Source: Saposhnikovia divaricata (Eukaryota > Streptophyta > Magnoliopsida > Apiales > Apiaceae). From it: a stretch of DNA of 64,000 nt. Within the stretch, counting starts at the first letter, position 1; each line of letters begins with the position of its first letter. Shown piece by piece: positions 32,389 to 44,077 of the stretch. The DNA is taken from contig CM071600.1 in NCBI GenBank assembly GCA_036435485.1, positions 48,171,546 to 48,235,545 of the forward strand. Direction: 5' to 3'. Made by a program: the position numbers and the translations under genes. Below the pieces are notes generated by a model. The model searched no databases, was not told the origin of the DNA, and was given only the letters and a program-made list of their open reading frames with translations.

Positions 32389-34439
32389 CATATGCTGTCT
32401 AGGAACATTCTTATCAACACATGCATGATTACCGTTAAAGTAAGCAGACATTATATTAAAAGCACAAGACATGCAATTAACAGCATTGCATTTCTTATGA
32501 GCAGTATCAATAACAGGAATAGCATGCATGGTAGATATGTTGTTGCATTTATTCATGTTGTTACTTCTACTACTAGTTTTCAAGGAACTAATAGACTCAC
32601 CAACTCTTTTTGTTTTCTTAAACACAGACTTTCTATCTTCATCATTTTTAACAACTTGATTACTTTCTAAGACTACGCCATTAGCTAAATCCTCAATGCG
32701 CATCTCTTCCTTAATGATTAAAGATGTTGTATCCAAAGGTTCTGCTATGGATGTCTTAAAGAGCGGGTTACTAACACCCTTAAGCACTATTGGTATACCC
32801 CTTTCTTCAGCACTGACACGATTAGGGGTAATAATGCTTTTTCGTCCAACAGCTTCATTATAATCAAACCCAATTCCTACGGTTTGATTAATAGCTTGTT
32901 GGTTAAACAACTCTTTAGCCACTTTACATGAATTAGAAGTAGCACTAACCCTTATTTCTAGCTCAGCTATTGTTTCACGTTGTTGAACCACTATCAACGC
33001 TAGAGACCTCTCAAGTTCTTTTAGAATTCTTATTTCTGATTTTTGTTTATCATGGCAATTTTGTACATCGTGTAATTCTGATAATTGATTACTAAGATCT
33101 GTATTTAACAAATTGATCCTTTCAATCTCTCTATTAGCACAACCTAGTGAATCACTAAGTTGATAAATATATTGACTTTCAGTACATGATACCTCAGATG
33201 AAGTACCACTGGAGTTATCAGATTTTGCCATCAGGGCAAGATTGCCATACTCTTCTTCTTCAGAGTCTGTATCATCCCAGCTCTTTCCAGCAGCTACATA
33301 GGCTTTACCTGTCTTCTTCTTCTTCTCAGATCCAAAGTCTTTTCTTTGGTTTTGTTTTGGCTTCTGACATTCAGTAGCGAAATGTCCAAGTTCATTACAG
33401 TTATAGCATCTAATTTTACTTCTTTCAACTGTTCCAGTTTTGTAACCTCCTCTATTACTTGAGGATGAAGAACCTCCTCTCTGGAACCTGTTATAGTTAG
33501 ATTTGTACCTGAACTTGGGATTCTTCCTGAATCTGAAGTTACTGAATTTCCTTACCAACAAAGCCATGGACTCATCTTCCAACTGATCTAGCTCTTCTAA
33601 CGAATAGAAGTCTCCTTCATCTGGACTAGCATTCGTTTGACCAACTTCAACTTCAAGCTTGCCACTGTCAACACTACAAGATTGAATAACCTTATCTTCC
33701 ACTTCCTGTTTGTTCTCAACAATAAGAGCTGTAGAAGTATTAGCAACTCTTCCTTTTCCATAAATCTCCTTTTGTTGAGATTGTTCCAGTTCATAGGTTT
33801 TTAAAACACCAAAGAGTCTTTCTACAGTAATTTCACTTAGATTCTTCGACTCTCTGATAGCTGTAATCCTATGTTCTAGATGAGCATGCATTGACAGTAG
33901 AAATTTTCTATTGATCTCTTTCTGAGTGTAGTACTTGCCATGCATTTGTAAATTGTTGACAAGTTTGTTATATCTTTCAAACACATCTTGAATACTTTCA
34001 TTGGATGCTGATCGAAAGTGTTCATACTCAAATGTCAGAATTTCTAGTCGATTCTCCCTAACTTCCTCTGTTCCTTCATTCACAGTTTCAATGGTTTCCC
34101 ACATTTGCTTTGCAGTCTTGCAGTTTATCACATGACTGTACATTACAGAGTCTAGAGAATCTATTAAGATCAGTCTTAAATTAATGTCAAGTCCAGCTTC
34201 CTTTCTTTCAACAAGAGTGTATTCAGAAGAATCTTTGTGTACAAACCTTGCAGGGCAACAACTTTTCCATCAGTAACAACTTCAGGAATTAATCCAAAAG
34301 GTATTATTGGTCCTTCTGATAAGACTTTCATGTATTTATGATTTGCAACCTCGAGGAACATTAACATTTTGTTCTTCCACATATCATAACTGTTTTTGTC
34401 ATATATGGGAATTTTCACAGTTCCAACTTTAGAAGACAT
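32134..34439 (-). pseudogene. gag: Element A gag, frameshifted near its start
   Basis: The frame from 34439 (begins MSSKVGTVKIPIYDK) carries the Copia gag N-terminus but runs into an unrelated reading after about residue 65. The gag reading continues in another frame, with the change around 34245-34260, and stays open to 32134. The second frame contains a UBN2-type gag region (MYSHVINCKTAKQMWETIE), a CCHC zinc knuckle CYNCNELGHFATEC and a long C-terminal extension ending WVPKKV before a stop. Long gag tails are known in Sireviruses. The shift means this copy probably cannot make its own full gag. Confidence 0.8.
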
Positions 34440-34518
34440 GATGAATTTTTTAAGAGAGTTAAAAAATTCGGGGATGATTTTTAATCGAGTAAAATGGGAT
34501 CTTTGATTTGTGTATCAA

Positions 34519-34539
34519 TCAATCGGCTTTGATACCAAT
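34519..34539 (-). promoter_or_regulatory. Element A primer-binding site (initiator Met tRNA type)
   Basis: Directly inside the 5' LTR the minus strand reads ATTGGTATCAAAGC. It matches the usual plant initiator-methionine tRNA primer site TGGTATCAGAGC with one difference. Confidence 0.85.
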
Positions 34540-35925
34540 TGTTAGGTCCGATAAGATTGTAGAAGGGGGGGGTTGAATACAATCTTTACCTTTTTATCGA
34601 AATTTGTCCGTTAGATAATATTTTAGTAAAGACAAATTTGTGCGGAATTATTTAACACAATTTTTCAAGTTGAATATAATTGTATATTAACTTGATGTGG
34701 TGTTACAAAATCAGTATAACAACTTATCAAGATGTTAATAACTAATTAGAAAATTCGACATGAACTTTTCTAATTTAGTTAATAATAATCAAGATAAGAA
34801 CTAGGAAACTTAATTCGCTAGTAGTACAAGAATCACAAATAGACAAGTTCTAGCGGATAGAATATTACAAAGATGAATAACTTGAATTTCTGGGAATTGT
34901 TTAAGCTTTGGTGTTCTTGGTATTCTTGAGAGAGAATTCTGTTCTGCTGAATTTGATATTTTCTGCTCTGTTTCTTGGTTATGACTTAATCTGCTGTGTT
35001 CTGTTCTTTTGTATCAGTCATAAGTCTTGCTAGCTTTCTGTAGGATATTTAACTGCTCCAGTATGACTTAAACTGCTTCCAAGACTTAGTTTTTCTTCAT
35101 TAAGACTTACACAAACCTCCATTAAGACATAAACCTGGTCGGTATGACTTAATAAAAATTCGGTAAGACTTAAAACAGCTGGCAGAAAGTCCGTATGACT
35201 TAATCAGGTCGGTAAGACATAATCTTGAATGGCTCGGTAAGACATAATCCTGAATACTGTCGGTATGACTTAATTTAGGTCATACCGAATTTTTCTTCTC
35301 CAAGACATAATTCAACCTTCTTTCTTTAAGTCATATTGATCTATTTAATTAATTAATGATTAACTAATTCATATTTAATTGATACAATAATTAATTTAAT
35401 AAATTAATTAATTCTTCTAGAATTAATTCATTTAATTAAATCAACTAAATGATTTATATCAATTATAAATGAATTTAATTAAATCAATAAATAATTAATC
35501 TAATTCTTACAAACCACTGAAGGTAATAAAGAATTACCACTGACTTGTGTTGACGTTCGATGTACTGTCTGGTTCATGAACGACTAACTTCAATGATGCT
35601 TCTTCACTTTTGACTTTAGGTTGTGGATTGTTTCTTCTCTCAATTCTCTTGTACTGTAACTGACATTCAAACTATCACTCGAAAAATCTCTGTCACTGTT
35701 CCAATGAATCCATTCACTTCAATGCTATACTGAGGCTTGATCAGATGACTGAATCGTCTTCCAGTGTACGACATCAAAACTATAGATTGACTTTTCTTCT
35801 TTCTTCTGACAGATAATACTTCTTGAGATTCCTGTGACAGTTCATATGTATATTTACTTATTACAATTTGGTTTAAGTTGATTAGGATCCTCTAACTACA
35901 AATAGGCTGAGTCATATGCCTTTCA
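34540..35925 (-). repeat. Element A 5' LTR
   Basis: 1386 bp, nearly identical to the other LTR, differing by about nine or ten substitutions and one base in a G run. It would drive transcription towards lower coordinates. Confidence 0.9.
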
Positions 35926-35930
35926 TTACG

Positions 35931-36677
35931 ACATATTAGTAATTTTTTGTCATGTTGCAGTTACATTTATTGATTTAAACTATAACATATTAAATTAAAA
36001 TATAAATTATTGATACATAATATATGGTTTGATAATATTATAAAATTTTAATAACAATAATAATCAACATAATAATAAAAAAAATTACTATATAATTATT
36101 CCCTTAAACAACCTAAGCACTCATCTATACGTGTTTTCAATAATACACATGATATCTCTATGTATACCGCTTAAGCGGGGGCAATATTTGGTTTTATATA
36201 AAGAAACAATATGAAATCCATAATGTATTTTTTATGAAAAATATTACATATATGATCAAGTCAATAACTAAAGTACTTTATTACTGATTTGAAAGCACCA
36301 ATTTACTCCTAAGTTCCTATTAATATATAGAAGTATTATTCTTAATGATATTCAAACGTGGATCACCGAGTTAAATTATGCATCTTCATACCATTAGATC
36401 ACATATTCACATGTATTTTAAATTATACACACAATATATATGTGTGTGATATTGATGAAATGTTATTAATTAAATATTACTGCATTTTAAATGAGTTTTA
36501 TTATCATTTATCGATAAAATAACTACGTAAAATACACAATTGGGTTATAAACCGATATTATAATTAATATGATGGATATTATCTAACAATATATTAGAGT
36601 AAAAAATATTGAGGTGTTAACGTAAAATGAAAATTTTATATTACTAAATAAGATATATATACTGATTTATTAGTCAA
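35931..36677. other. Spacer between the two large Copia elements
   Basis: AT-rich, no gene. It contains a diverged copy of the repeat found left of element A (about 36350-36460). Both Copia elements therefore probably landed in an older repeat-rich stretch. Confidence 0.45.
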
Positions 36678-36682
36678 ACTAT

Positions 36683-38238
36683 TGAAGGAATTTACGAATG
36701 AGCGGAAGCGCAAATAACAATTATTTCCGTAAAAACCATGTATCGCACATATAGAAAATCATGTAAAAATGAATAAACGAGGAATCGTGATCATACCTTG
36801 AAAAATCGAAGCTTTATAAAATGGTTTCTCGCAGTTGCTTCTCAGAGTGTGAAGCACTCTACCGGTATCCACCAAGATAAATTTCTTCGATGAAGCTTTT
36901 TATAAAAACAAGGTTTTATAAAAAAAGGAGTTTTTGAGAGAGAGAGAGAGGTGAAGAAGATGAGGGAGGCAACTAGGTTTTTCACAAAAACCAAAAGTGT
37001 GTAAACACATGCTCATCTCATTCTACTTATAGGGCTCATGTAGGGTTTTCATAATTAATATATCATTATATATTAATATATAAATCCTACACTTTATCTT
37101 ATAAAATGTTAAATAATAATTAAAACAATTTTAATCATTATTAAAACAACTTGCTCTCTCAAAAATACCTTCATCAATAAATTAATGGTGTGACCCTGTA
37201 GGTTCAATATTAAGCCGGTAGTAGAAATAAATAATAATAAACTTTTTATTTATTATTTATATGAATTCTAAAATTCATTAAATATAATTAACTGATTAAT
37301 TATATTTATTCTACATCGTGAGTGATGCTTCTCAACATATCGCGACTATCCGGATAATATGAATTCACTGCTTAGAATACCAAGAACCTGTCAGTGACTA
37401 GTTACCGTACAATCAATTCCTTCTACCCTACAATATCCCGATTAAATACAAGGTATGGATCTCGTGTCAGGCCTATCAAATTTAATCATATGATTTCTTA
37501 TTCATAATGCAAAGTTCATATTAATGCAAATTAGAAACTCCTTTCTAATTTCATACACTCTGGCCAGAGATTCCAGAACTCGCATACTAAGAATAACATA
37601 GGATATTCACTTCCTTACTGGAAGGGGTAGATTCTTTATTGATCGTTAACTATCTCCATACATAAATCCCTGTACCCAGAATAGACCTAATGTATGTCCT
37701 TGAGACTAAGGACTAAACCAAAGCACAGTTCATTATATATAAGATAACTTTAACGATCTCAAGTCTAAGGACACTTGTACAACTATCACTCAGTGAATAA
37801 CTATTGACACGTGAGTAAACTCCATTAGTTGTCCAACTTATCGAGTCATGTTCAGTGAACTTATTCCCTAATAAGCACCTACATACTAGCTATAGTGTCA
37901 CCACACAAATGCCTATGAGAACAGACATCCTCCTGACGGGAGCAAGCATAATATGTACCGATCTTTGCGGATTCACTAACTTCCGATTAGTTATCCTATG
38001 ATCAGGAACTGTTTAAGTCTAGAGTTATCATCTTCTAGATCTCACTATTATAATCTCATTATAATTATAGAAGCTTTACTCTAAACTATGGAACATCTTA
38101 TTTAAAACACTTTAAACAGATAATGCCCGTAATAAAATCAAAACAAGTCTTTTATTATTATTAATGAAATCAAACAAGAATACATGAAAGTTCTTCCTAA
38201 CTCATCATACATGATTGGATTTAGGACAAACACTTTCA
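36683..38238 (-). repeat. Element B 3' LTR
   Basis: 1556 bp. The promoter TATA box of this copy reads TATAAGTAG on the minus strand (near 37022-37034); the 5' LTR has TATAAATAG. Confidence 0.92.
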
Positions 38239-38252
38239 ATCTCCCACTTGAA
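38239..38252 (-). promoter_or_regulatory. Element B polypurine tract
   Basis: The minus strand reads GTTCAAGTGGGAGAT immediately before the 3' LTR. It is purine-rich, with GTGGGAGAT as the likely primer core. Confidence 0.7.
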
Positions 38253-41200
38253 CTAAAGCCAATCACCCTGGTATCTAATACCCATCTTCTCTTTATGACG
38301 ATCAAAGTGAATCTGAGACAATGACTTTGTGAGTGGGTCTGCTATGTTGTTATGTGTGTCAACTCTCTCAACCTTGACATCTCCCCTTTCAATGATCTCC
38401 CTAATCAAATGAAAGCGCCGCAAAACATGTTTGGAATTTTTATGAGACCTAGGTTCCTTGGCTTGTGCTATTGCTGCATTGTTATCACAATACAACACAA
38501 TAGGCTCTTCAATGCTTGGAACAACTCCCAACTCAGAAACAAATTTGCTCATCCAAACGGCTTCTTTTGCAGCCTCACTTGCAGCTATATACTCTGCTTC
38601 CGCTGTGGAGTCAGCCGTTGTCGACTGTTTGGAACTCTTCCAACTAATCGCACCACCATTCAAAGTAAACACATACCCTGACATGGATTTGCTATCACTT
38701 TCTGATTGAAAACTATAGTCAGTATAACCCTCTATTTTCAATTCAGATCCACCAAAAACAAGAAAAATATCCTTAGTCCTTCGCAAGTACTTAAGGATGT
38801 TCTTCACTGCTTTCCAGTGGTCTTCACCTGGATTGGACTGATATCTGCTTGTCACACTAATTGAATAAGCAACATCAGGCCTAGTACATAACATCGCGTA
38901 CATGATAGATCCTATTGCTGAAGCATAAGGAATCTTACTCATGCGCTCTCTTTCCTCAGGTGTCTTAGGAGACGTCTTTTCGGAAAGGGATACTCCATGG
39001 CTCATCGGTATGAGACCTCTCTTGGAGTTTTCCATGCTAAACCTTTTAAGCACTTTCTCGATGTATGTACCCTGGGTAAGACCTATCATTCTTCTAGATC
39101 TATCTCTATAGATCTTCATACCGAGAATGTAGGATGCTTCACCCAAGTCCTTCATAGTGAAGTTCTTTGATAACCACACTTTGACTGATTGCAGCATCGG
39201 TATATCATTTCCTATAAGAAGTATGTCATCCACATACAATACAAGAAATGTTACCGCGCTCCCACTAACCTTCTTGTAGACACATGGTTCATCTATGTTC
39301 TTGATAAAATCAAACTCTTTGATTGTCTCATCAAAACGAATGTTCCATCTACGAGAAGCTTGCTTTAATCCATATATGGTCCTTAGCAGCTTACACACTA
39401 GGTGTTCATTCCCTTTAGAAACAAACCCCTCTGGCTGTGTCATATACACTTCCTCTTCAAGTTTCCCATTGAGGAAGGCCGTTTTCACGTCCATTTGCCA
39501 GATCTCATAGTCGTAGTAAGCAGCAATCGCAAGCAAAATCCGAATTGATTTTAACAGGGCTACAGGCGAAAAAGTTTCATCAAAGTCAATCCCTTGCCTT
39601 TGTCTGAATCCTTTTGCCACGAGCCTGGCCTTATAGGTCTCCACCTGGCCATCTGCTCCAATCTTTCTTTTGTATACCCATTTGCATCCAATAGGATTCA
39701 CATCCTCTGGTGCTTCAACCAAAGTCCATACTTGGTTGGCATACATAGAATCCATTTCGGATTTCATGGCACTCTGCCATTTCTCTGAGTCAACACTACT
39801 CATAGCTTCATTATAGGTCATAGGGTCGTCATCATCAACGATTGATAACTCATTGTCATTCTCAATGACAAGGCCATAATACCTCTCAGGTTGGCGAGAC
39901 ACTCTTTCTGACCTACGAATGGGCTGTACCACAGAAGGTTGTTCAGTTTGAACAGGTGTTTCCTCTTGAACCGTAGTAGTTTGTGCTTCTTGAACTTCAT
40001 TAAGTTCTATTTTGCTCCCACTGTTTCCTTCAAGGATAAACTGTTTTTCCAAGAAGGTAGCATGTCTGGAGACAAAAACCCTATGATCGGTGTAGAAGTA
40101 ATACCCTAAAGTCTCTTTAGGATATCCCACAAAACTACATTTTATGGATCGAGATTCCAACTTATCAGGGTCAACTTTCTTGACATAAGCTGGACATCCC
40201 CAAATCTTAACGTGTTTAAGACTCGGTTTCCTTTCTTTCCATATCTCATATGGAGTTTGAGGAACAGATTTGGAAGGCACCTTATTCAGTAAATATGCTG
40301 AGGTTTCCAATGCATAACCCCAAAGGAATACTGGAAGATTTGCATAGCTCATCATGGACCGAACCATGTCTAACAAAGTTCGATTTCTCCTTTCAGATAC
40401 TCCATTCAACTGTGGAGTATATGGAGGAGTCCACTGAGAGACTATACCATTTTCTTTGAGATAATCTAGAAACTCTCCATTTAAATATTCACCACCTCGA
40501 TCTGATCGAAGGGTTATAATACTATGTTTGGTTTGTTTCTCAACTTCATTCTTATATTCTTTGAACTTTTCAAAGGCTTCAGACTTGTGTTTCATCAAAT
40601 ACACATATCCGAATCTAGATCGATCATCTATGAAAGTAATGAAGTACGAAAATCCACCCATGGCTTGCGTAGACATCGGTCCACATACATCTGTGTGTAC
40701 CAGTCCTAGCAAATCTGCAGCCCTCTCTCCATGTCCACTAAATGGAGATTTGGTCATTTTACCCAATAGACAAGACTCGCATGTAGGATATGATTCAAAA
40801 TCAAAGGGGTCAAGTAACCCTTCCTTATGTAATGTCCGCAGTCTATTTTCACTAATATGACCAAGTCTGCAGTGCCATAAATAGGTGAGATTTTCATCAT
40901 CTCTTTTCCTTTTATTAGTATGTTCAATTTGTAGTAAATCATGCTCTATGTCACACACATATAGACCATTATTTAAAATACCACAACCATAAAGAACGTT
41001 ATCTCTAAGAATTGAACATTCATTATTCTTAATAATAAACGAAAATCCATCCAAGTCTAACATAGGAATAGAAATAATATTCCTCACAATCGAGGGAACA
41101 AAATAACAATTATTTAGAACAATAGTCTTGCCCGTAGGCATATGTAAATCAAACGATCCTACAGATTCAGCAGCAACTCTTGCTCCATTTCCCATCCGTA

Positions 41201-42173
41201 GAATCACCTCCTCTTCCCCGAGAGTCCTACTTCTCCTTAGTCCCTGCAACGAATTGCAAATGTGAGAACCACAGGCGGTATCTAATACCCAAGTAGAATT
41301 TTGATTTATTGACATATTCACTTCAATCATGAACATACATGAACCAGAAGCGACAGTCTCACTATCTTTCTTCTTTTTCATTTCTGCAAGGTAAACCTTG
41401 CAGTTCCTCTTCCAGTGCCCCACCTTGTTACAGTGAAAGCAAACAGCTTTGCTCTTGGGGTCTTCAGCTTTTGGTGGAACCGGCTTTTTCTCACTAACTT
41501 TCTTCTTCTTGGAAGGGTTCTTCTTCCTTTTCTTAGGATTGGAACCCTCACCAATTAGAAGAACAGAACTCTTCTTAGAGGGAAAATTCGATTCCGCAGT
41601 CTTCAACATGTTGTGGAGTTCAGCCAGGCTGACGTCCAACTTATTCATGTGAAAGTTCACAACAAACTGCGAAAATGAACCCGGAAGTGATTGCAAGACC
41701 AAGTCTTGAGTCAGTTCCCTATCCATGACAAAACCAAGTTGCCCAAGACGTTCAATCAAATTGATCATCTTAAGTACATGGTCATTCACGGATGATCCCT
41801 CAGACATCCTACAACGGAACAGCTCCTTCGATATCTCATATCGAGCTGTCCTCCCTGCCACATCATACAACTCTTGCAGATGCTCTAGGATAGTGTGAGC
41901 ATCCATAAGCTCATGTTGCTTCTGTAGCTCATCGTTCATGGAAGCTAGCATGATACATTGAGCAACATTAGCATCATCTATCCACTTACGATACACAACA
42001 TGTTCATCATTATGTGCATCGTCAGCAGGTGCAGCAGGCTTAGGTGAGTCAAGCACATATTCCAGCTTCTCAACCCTGAGAACAATTCTCAAGTTTCGAA
42101 GCCAGTTAGCAAAATTCGGACCAGTCAATTTGTGAGCATCTAGTATGCTCCGGAGTGATAGTGCACCAGACAT
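38253..42173 (-). CDS. gag-pol: Element B gag-pol polyprotein, intact
   Basis: One open frame of about 1306 codons from the Met of MSGALSLRSILDAHKLTG; the frame is open 11 codons further upstream, but this Met begins the usual Copia gag N-terminus. In order: gag with the LTGPNFANWLRNLRI and UBN2-type region, CCHC knuckle CFHCNKVGHWKRNC (about residue 250), protease WVLDTACGSHIC (about 295), pre-integrase HCRLGHIS and CESCLLGKM, integrase (HTDVCGPM, LRSDRGGEYL, GVSERRNRTL), RT (WTLVEAPEDVNPIGCKWVYK, YVDDILLIGND) and RNase H (GYTDYSF, STAEAEYIAASEA, CDNNAAIAQA). All expected catalytic acidic residues are visible. The stop lies 15 bases from the 3' LTR. Confidence 0.93.
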   Translation of the reverse strand: MSGALSLRSILDAHKLTGPNFANWLRNLRIVLRVEKLEYVLDSPKPAAPADDAHNDEHVVYRKWIDDANVAQCIMLASMNDELQKQHELMDAHTILEHLQELYDVAGRTARYEISKELFRCRMSEGSSVNDHVLKMINLIERLGQLGFVMDRELTQDLVLQSLPGSFSQFVVNFHMNKLDVSLAELHNMLKTAESNFPSKKSSVLLIGEGSNPKKRKKNPSKKKKVSEKKPVPPKAEDPKSKAVCFHCNKVGHWKRNCKVYLAEMKKKKDSETVASGSCMFMIEVNMSINQNSTWVLDTACGSHICNSLQGLRRSRTLGEEEVILRMGNGARVAAESVGSFDLHMPTGKTIVLNNCYFVPSIVRNIISIPMLDLDGFSFIIKNNECSILRDNVLYGCGILNNGLYVCDIEHDLLQIEHTNKRKRDDENLTYLWHCRLGHISENRLRTLHKEGLLDPFDFESYPTCESCLLGKMTKSPFSGHGERAADLLGLVHTDVCGPMSTQAMGGFSYFITFIDDRSRFGYVYLMKHKSEAFEKFKEYKNEVEKQTKHSIITLRSDRGGEYLNGEFLDYLKENGIVSQWTPPYTPQLNGVSERRNRTLLDMVRSMMSYANLPVFLWGYALETSAYLLNKVPSKSVPQTPYEIWKERKPSLKHVKIWGCPAYVKKVDPDKLESRSIKCSFVGYPKETLGYYFYTDHRVFVSRHATFLEKQFILEGNSGSKIELNEVQEAQTTTVQEETPVQTEQPSVVQPIRRSERVSRQPERYYGLVIENDNELSIVDDDDPMTYNEAMSSVDSEKWQSAMKSEMDSMYANQVWTLVEAPEDVNPIGCKWVYKRKIGADGQVETYKARLVAKGFRQRQGIDFDETFSPVALLKSIRILLAIAAYYDYEIWQMDVKTAFLNGKLEEEVYMTQPEGFVSKGNEHLVCKLLRTIYGLKQASRRWNIRFDETIKEFDFIKNIDEPCVYKKVSGSAVTFLVLYVDDILLIGNDIPMLQSVKVWLSKNFTMKDLGEASYILGMKIYRDRSRRMIGLTQGTYIEKVLKRFSMENSKRGLIPMSHGVSLSEKTSPKTPEERERMSKIPYASAIGSIMYAMLCTRPDVAYSISVTSRYQSNPGEDHWKAVKNILKYLRRTKDIFLVFGGSELKIEGYTDYSFQSESDSKSMSGYVFTLNGGAISWKSSKQSTTADSTAEAEYIAASEAAKEAVWMSKFVSELGVVPSIEEPIVLYCDNNAAIAQAKEPRSHKNSKHVLRRFHLIREIIERGDVKVERVDTHNNIADPLTKSLSQIHFDRHKEKMGIRYQGDWL

Positions 42174-42356
42174 AGTGTATATAGTAAATCTGTAAATGAT
42201 AAACACATAACAACACTTAGCAAATATTCAATTTCATTTTAAAAACACTATATGAATCGGGTCTTTATTCATAAGTGACTCCCACTAGTTTATCTAATTT
42301 ATTCAACCCCCTTAAGTGAAAAATTAAGCATTCATAATGCTAGTGGGAATAGGGAT

Positions 42357-42699
42357 CCTATATTCCATCACACAACCTCGGCTGTGGCACGAAACGCCAT
42401 GTGATGTTCAATAGGCAGACAACTCTTGTCAATTACATCTCATGTTATTCCCTAATAAAACTTTAGCCTCTTGAATAATTGAGTCACGGCTGTGGCACGA
42501 CAAACTCAATATTCTAAGTCAAGTCTAACCCAACATTCCGTACAACTGAATCAGTCTCCAACGGCCCACGGCTGTAGCACGTAACGACCATTAGATTCTA
42601 ATTCATTGTACACATCTCTATGTAATAGACAAGTATTTCTTATTTCAAAATCAAAGCCCTCGGCTGTAGCACGAAACGACAATGATTCAAAAATAAGAA
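42357..42699 (-). promoter_or_regulatory. Four stem-loops with a common loop motif in the element B leader
   Basis: In each module the plus strand has the loop motif CGGCTGTRGCACG (RNA sense CGTGCYACAGCCG), at about 42379, 42487, 42569 and 42661. Each motif is enclosed by a different stem: 42357-42415 (CCTAT..ATCACA with TGTGAT..ATAGG), 42473-42514 (GAATAATTGAGT with ACTCAATATTC), 42540-42611 (GTACAACTGAAT with ATTCATTGTAC) and 42637-42699 (TTCTTATTT..AATCA with TGATT..AAATAAGAA). Constant loops on unrelated stems that still pair point to RNA selected for structure. Confidence 0.65.
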
Positions 42700-43433
42700 C
42701 TACTTTCTACCATGTTGGAAGGCTATGACCGACACAAGCCCGTTGTGTCATTGGCCAATTACTACTTGATATTATTTAATTTTAGAGGGATTATATTATG
42801 TTACAATCATAATCATATTATAAAGAGATTCTTCCTTTTAAATTAAATATTTCAAATCAATAATCGATAATTGGATGATTCCCAGATCGGGGGGAGCATT
42901 GTCAAGAGGCGTCACTTAATACCCCTTTCTTACAGATCGAAATCCGTTTTTGACAGAATCATCCATTCTCTCAATATTGAAAATTCATATTTAATTACGT
43001 GTTTCACAAACACAAGAATCTCATGATTGTATTCATAATATTATTATTAAGGCAAGAAACGATTCCTATTTCTAGATTTTCTAGAGCACGCCTTATTTTG
43101 ATTTAAGTTCACCTAAATCTATCATCGCATGGTAAACATAGGCATATATCACATATATAAAAATAAATCAATAAGTAAGCATGCAAGCAATATCATGTCA
43201 CACATTGATATATTGATGTATGGATTTATTATAGTATTTAAAAGCAATTAATCCAATTAAAACATGCTTTAAAAACACTTCCGGAAATATAAATAATTCA
43301 AAATTATTATATAAAAAATATTTGACCACTCCATTAGATCCGTCTCGGAAACACGAATCCAACGATATATCGCACGCCCAAAACGGAGTTACGAAACTCC
43401 CAATAAATCAAATTTATTGTGGACAGAAAGGCT

Positions 43434-43538
43434 GTAACGCATGTCCGGAATGCGTTACAAGCATTTAAAGCCATTAAACGCTGTAACGCATCCGTAAATT
43501 GCGCAACACCCCTGTCACGCATTTCTGAAATGCGTGAC
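43434..43538 (-). promoter_or_regulatory. Three 25-base hairpins in the element B leader
   Basis: Units at 43434-43458, 43483-43507 and 43514-43538 have the same length and spacing of arms. The first pairs GTAACGCAT with ATGCGTTAC, the third GTCACGCATTT with AAATGCGTGAC. The T-A to C-G exchange keeps the pair intact. The middle unit pairs less well. Confidence 0.6.
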
Positions 43539-44055
43539 ACCCCCTCCTGCGTTTGCGCTGCACGCGCCCGACAGCAGAACAGATCAGTTTTTTTATATTA
43601 TGTAACTGTTCAATCAATTAATGCCCCCTTTAATAACAATAACTTTTATTATTATTTAATTTTACTATTAATAAATTAATTAACAATTAATTAATAAATT
43701 AATAAAAATTATCAAAACATGATTTCTAAAATCAATCAGCAGCAAAAAATAATAGATCAACAAGGGGTTCTTGTGCAAAATTTTTATTTCATATTTTCCA
43801 TATGCATGATTATTTTATGAATTTTAATTAAAACAATTTTAAAAAATTCATAACAAATAATCTACACATCACAAAATTATGAGAAAAATACCCAGATCAT
43901 CTACAACACTTGTAGAACTCAGATTAGTGGTCAAAATCATATGCAAAAATTATTTCGAATTAATTCATAATTAAATCCAAATAAACTTACAAAAATCATA
44001 ATAAATCCATACATGCATAAAAAAATCTGAAATTTTTATATGACTCTCTATATGC

Positions 44056-44077
44056 AAGAACCTAGCTCTGATGCCAT
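44056..44077 (-). promoter_or_regulatory. Element B primer-binding site (initiator Met tRNA type)
   Basis: Next to the 5' LTR the minus strand reads ATGGCATCAGAGC, close to TGGTATCAGAGC. Confidence 0.85.

Larger units (their letters stand above)
21845..35925 (-). mobile_element. Sirevirus-like Ty1/Copia LTR retrotransposon, element A (14.1 kb)
   Basis: Near-identical LTRs lie at 21845-23229 and 34540-35925, starting TGTTAGG and ending TTTCA on the plus strand. The 5-bp target duplication TTACG is at 21840-21844 and 35926-35930. The coding strand is minus, so the 5' LTR is the right one. Order in transcription: LTR, primer site, gag, pol (protease, integrase, RT, RNase H: the Copia order), a spacer of about 1.2 kb, a third ORF of 1233 codons, polypurine tract, LTR. 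The large size, long LTRs and extra ORF after pol fit the Sirevirus lineage. By eye the LTRs differ at about nine or ten positions in 1385, so insertion is recent, yet gag is frameshifted and the gag/pol border is duplicated. Confidence 0.9.
42174..44055 (-). other. Element B untranslated leader with multiple stem-loops
   Basis: About 1.9 kb between the primer site and gag, with no credible ORF. It contains two sets of hairpins, listed separately. Near gag there is also a CCCACTAG / CTAGTGGG pair (42281-42345), GACACAA / TTGTGTC (about 42731-42749) and GGATGATTC / GAATCATCC (about 42873-42966). Retroelement leaders commonly hold dimerisation, packaging and translation signals; which of these applies here is not known. 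Confidence 0.65.
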
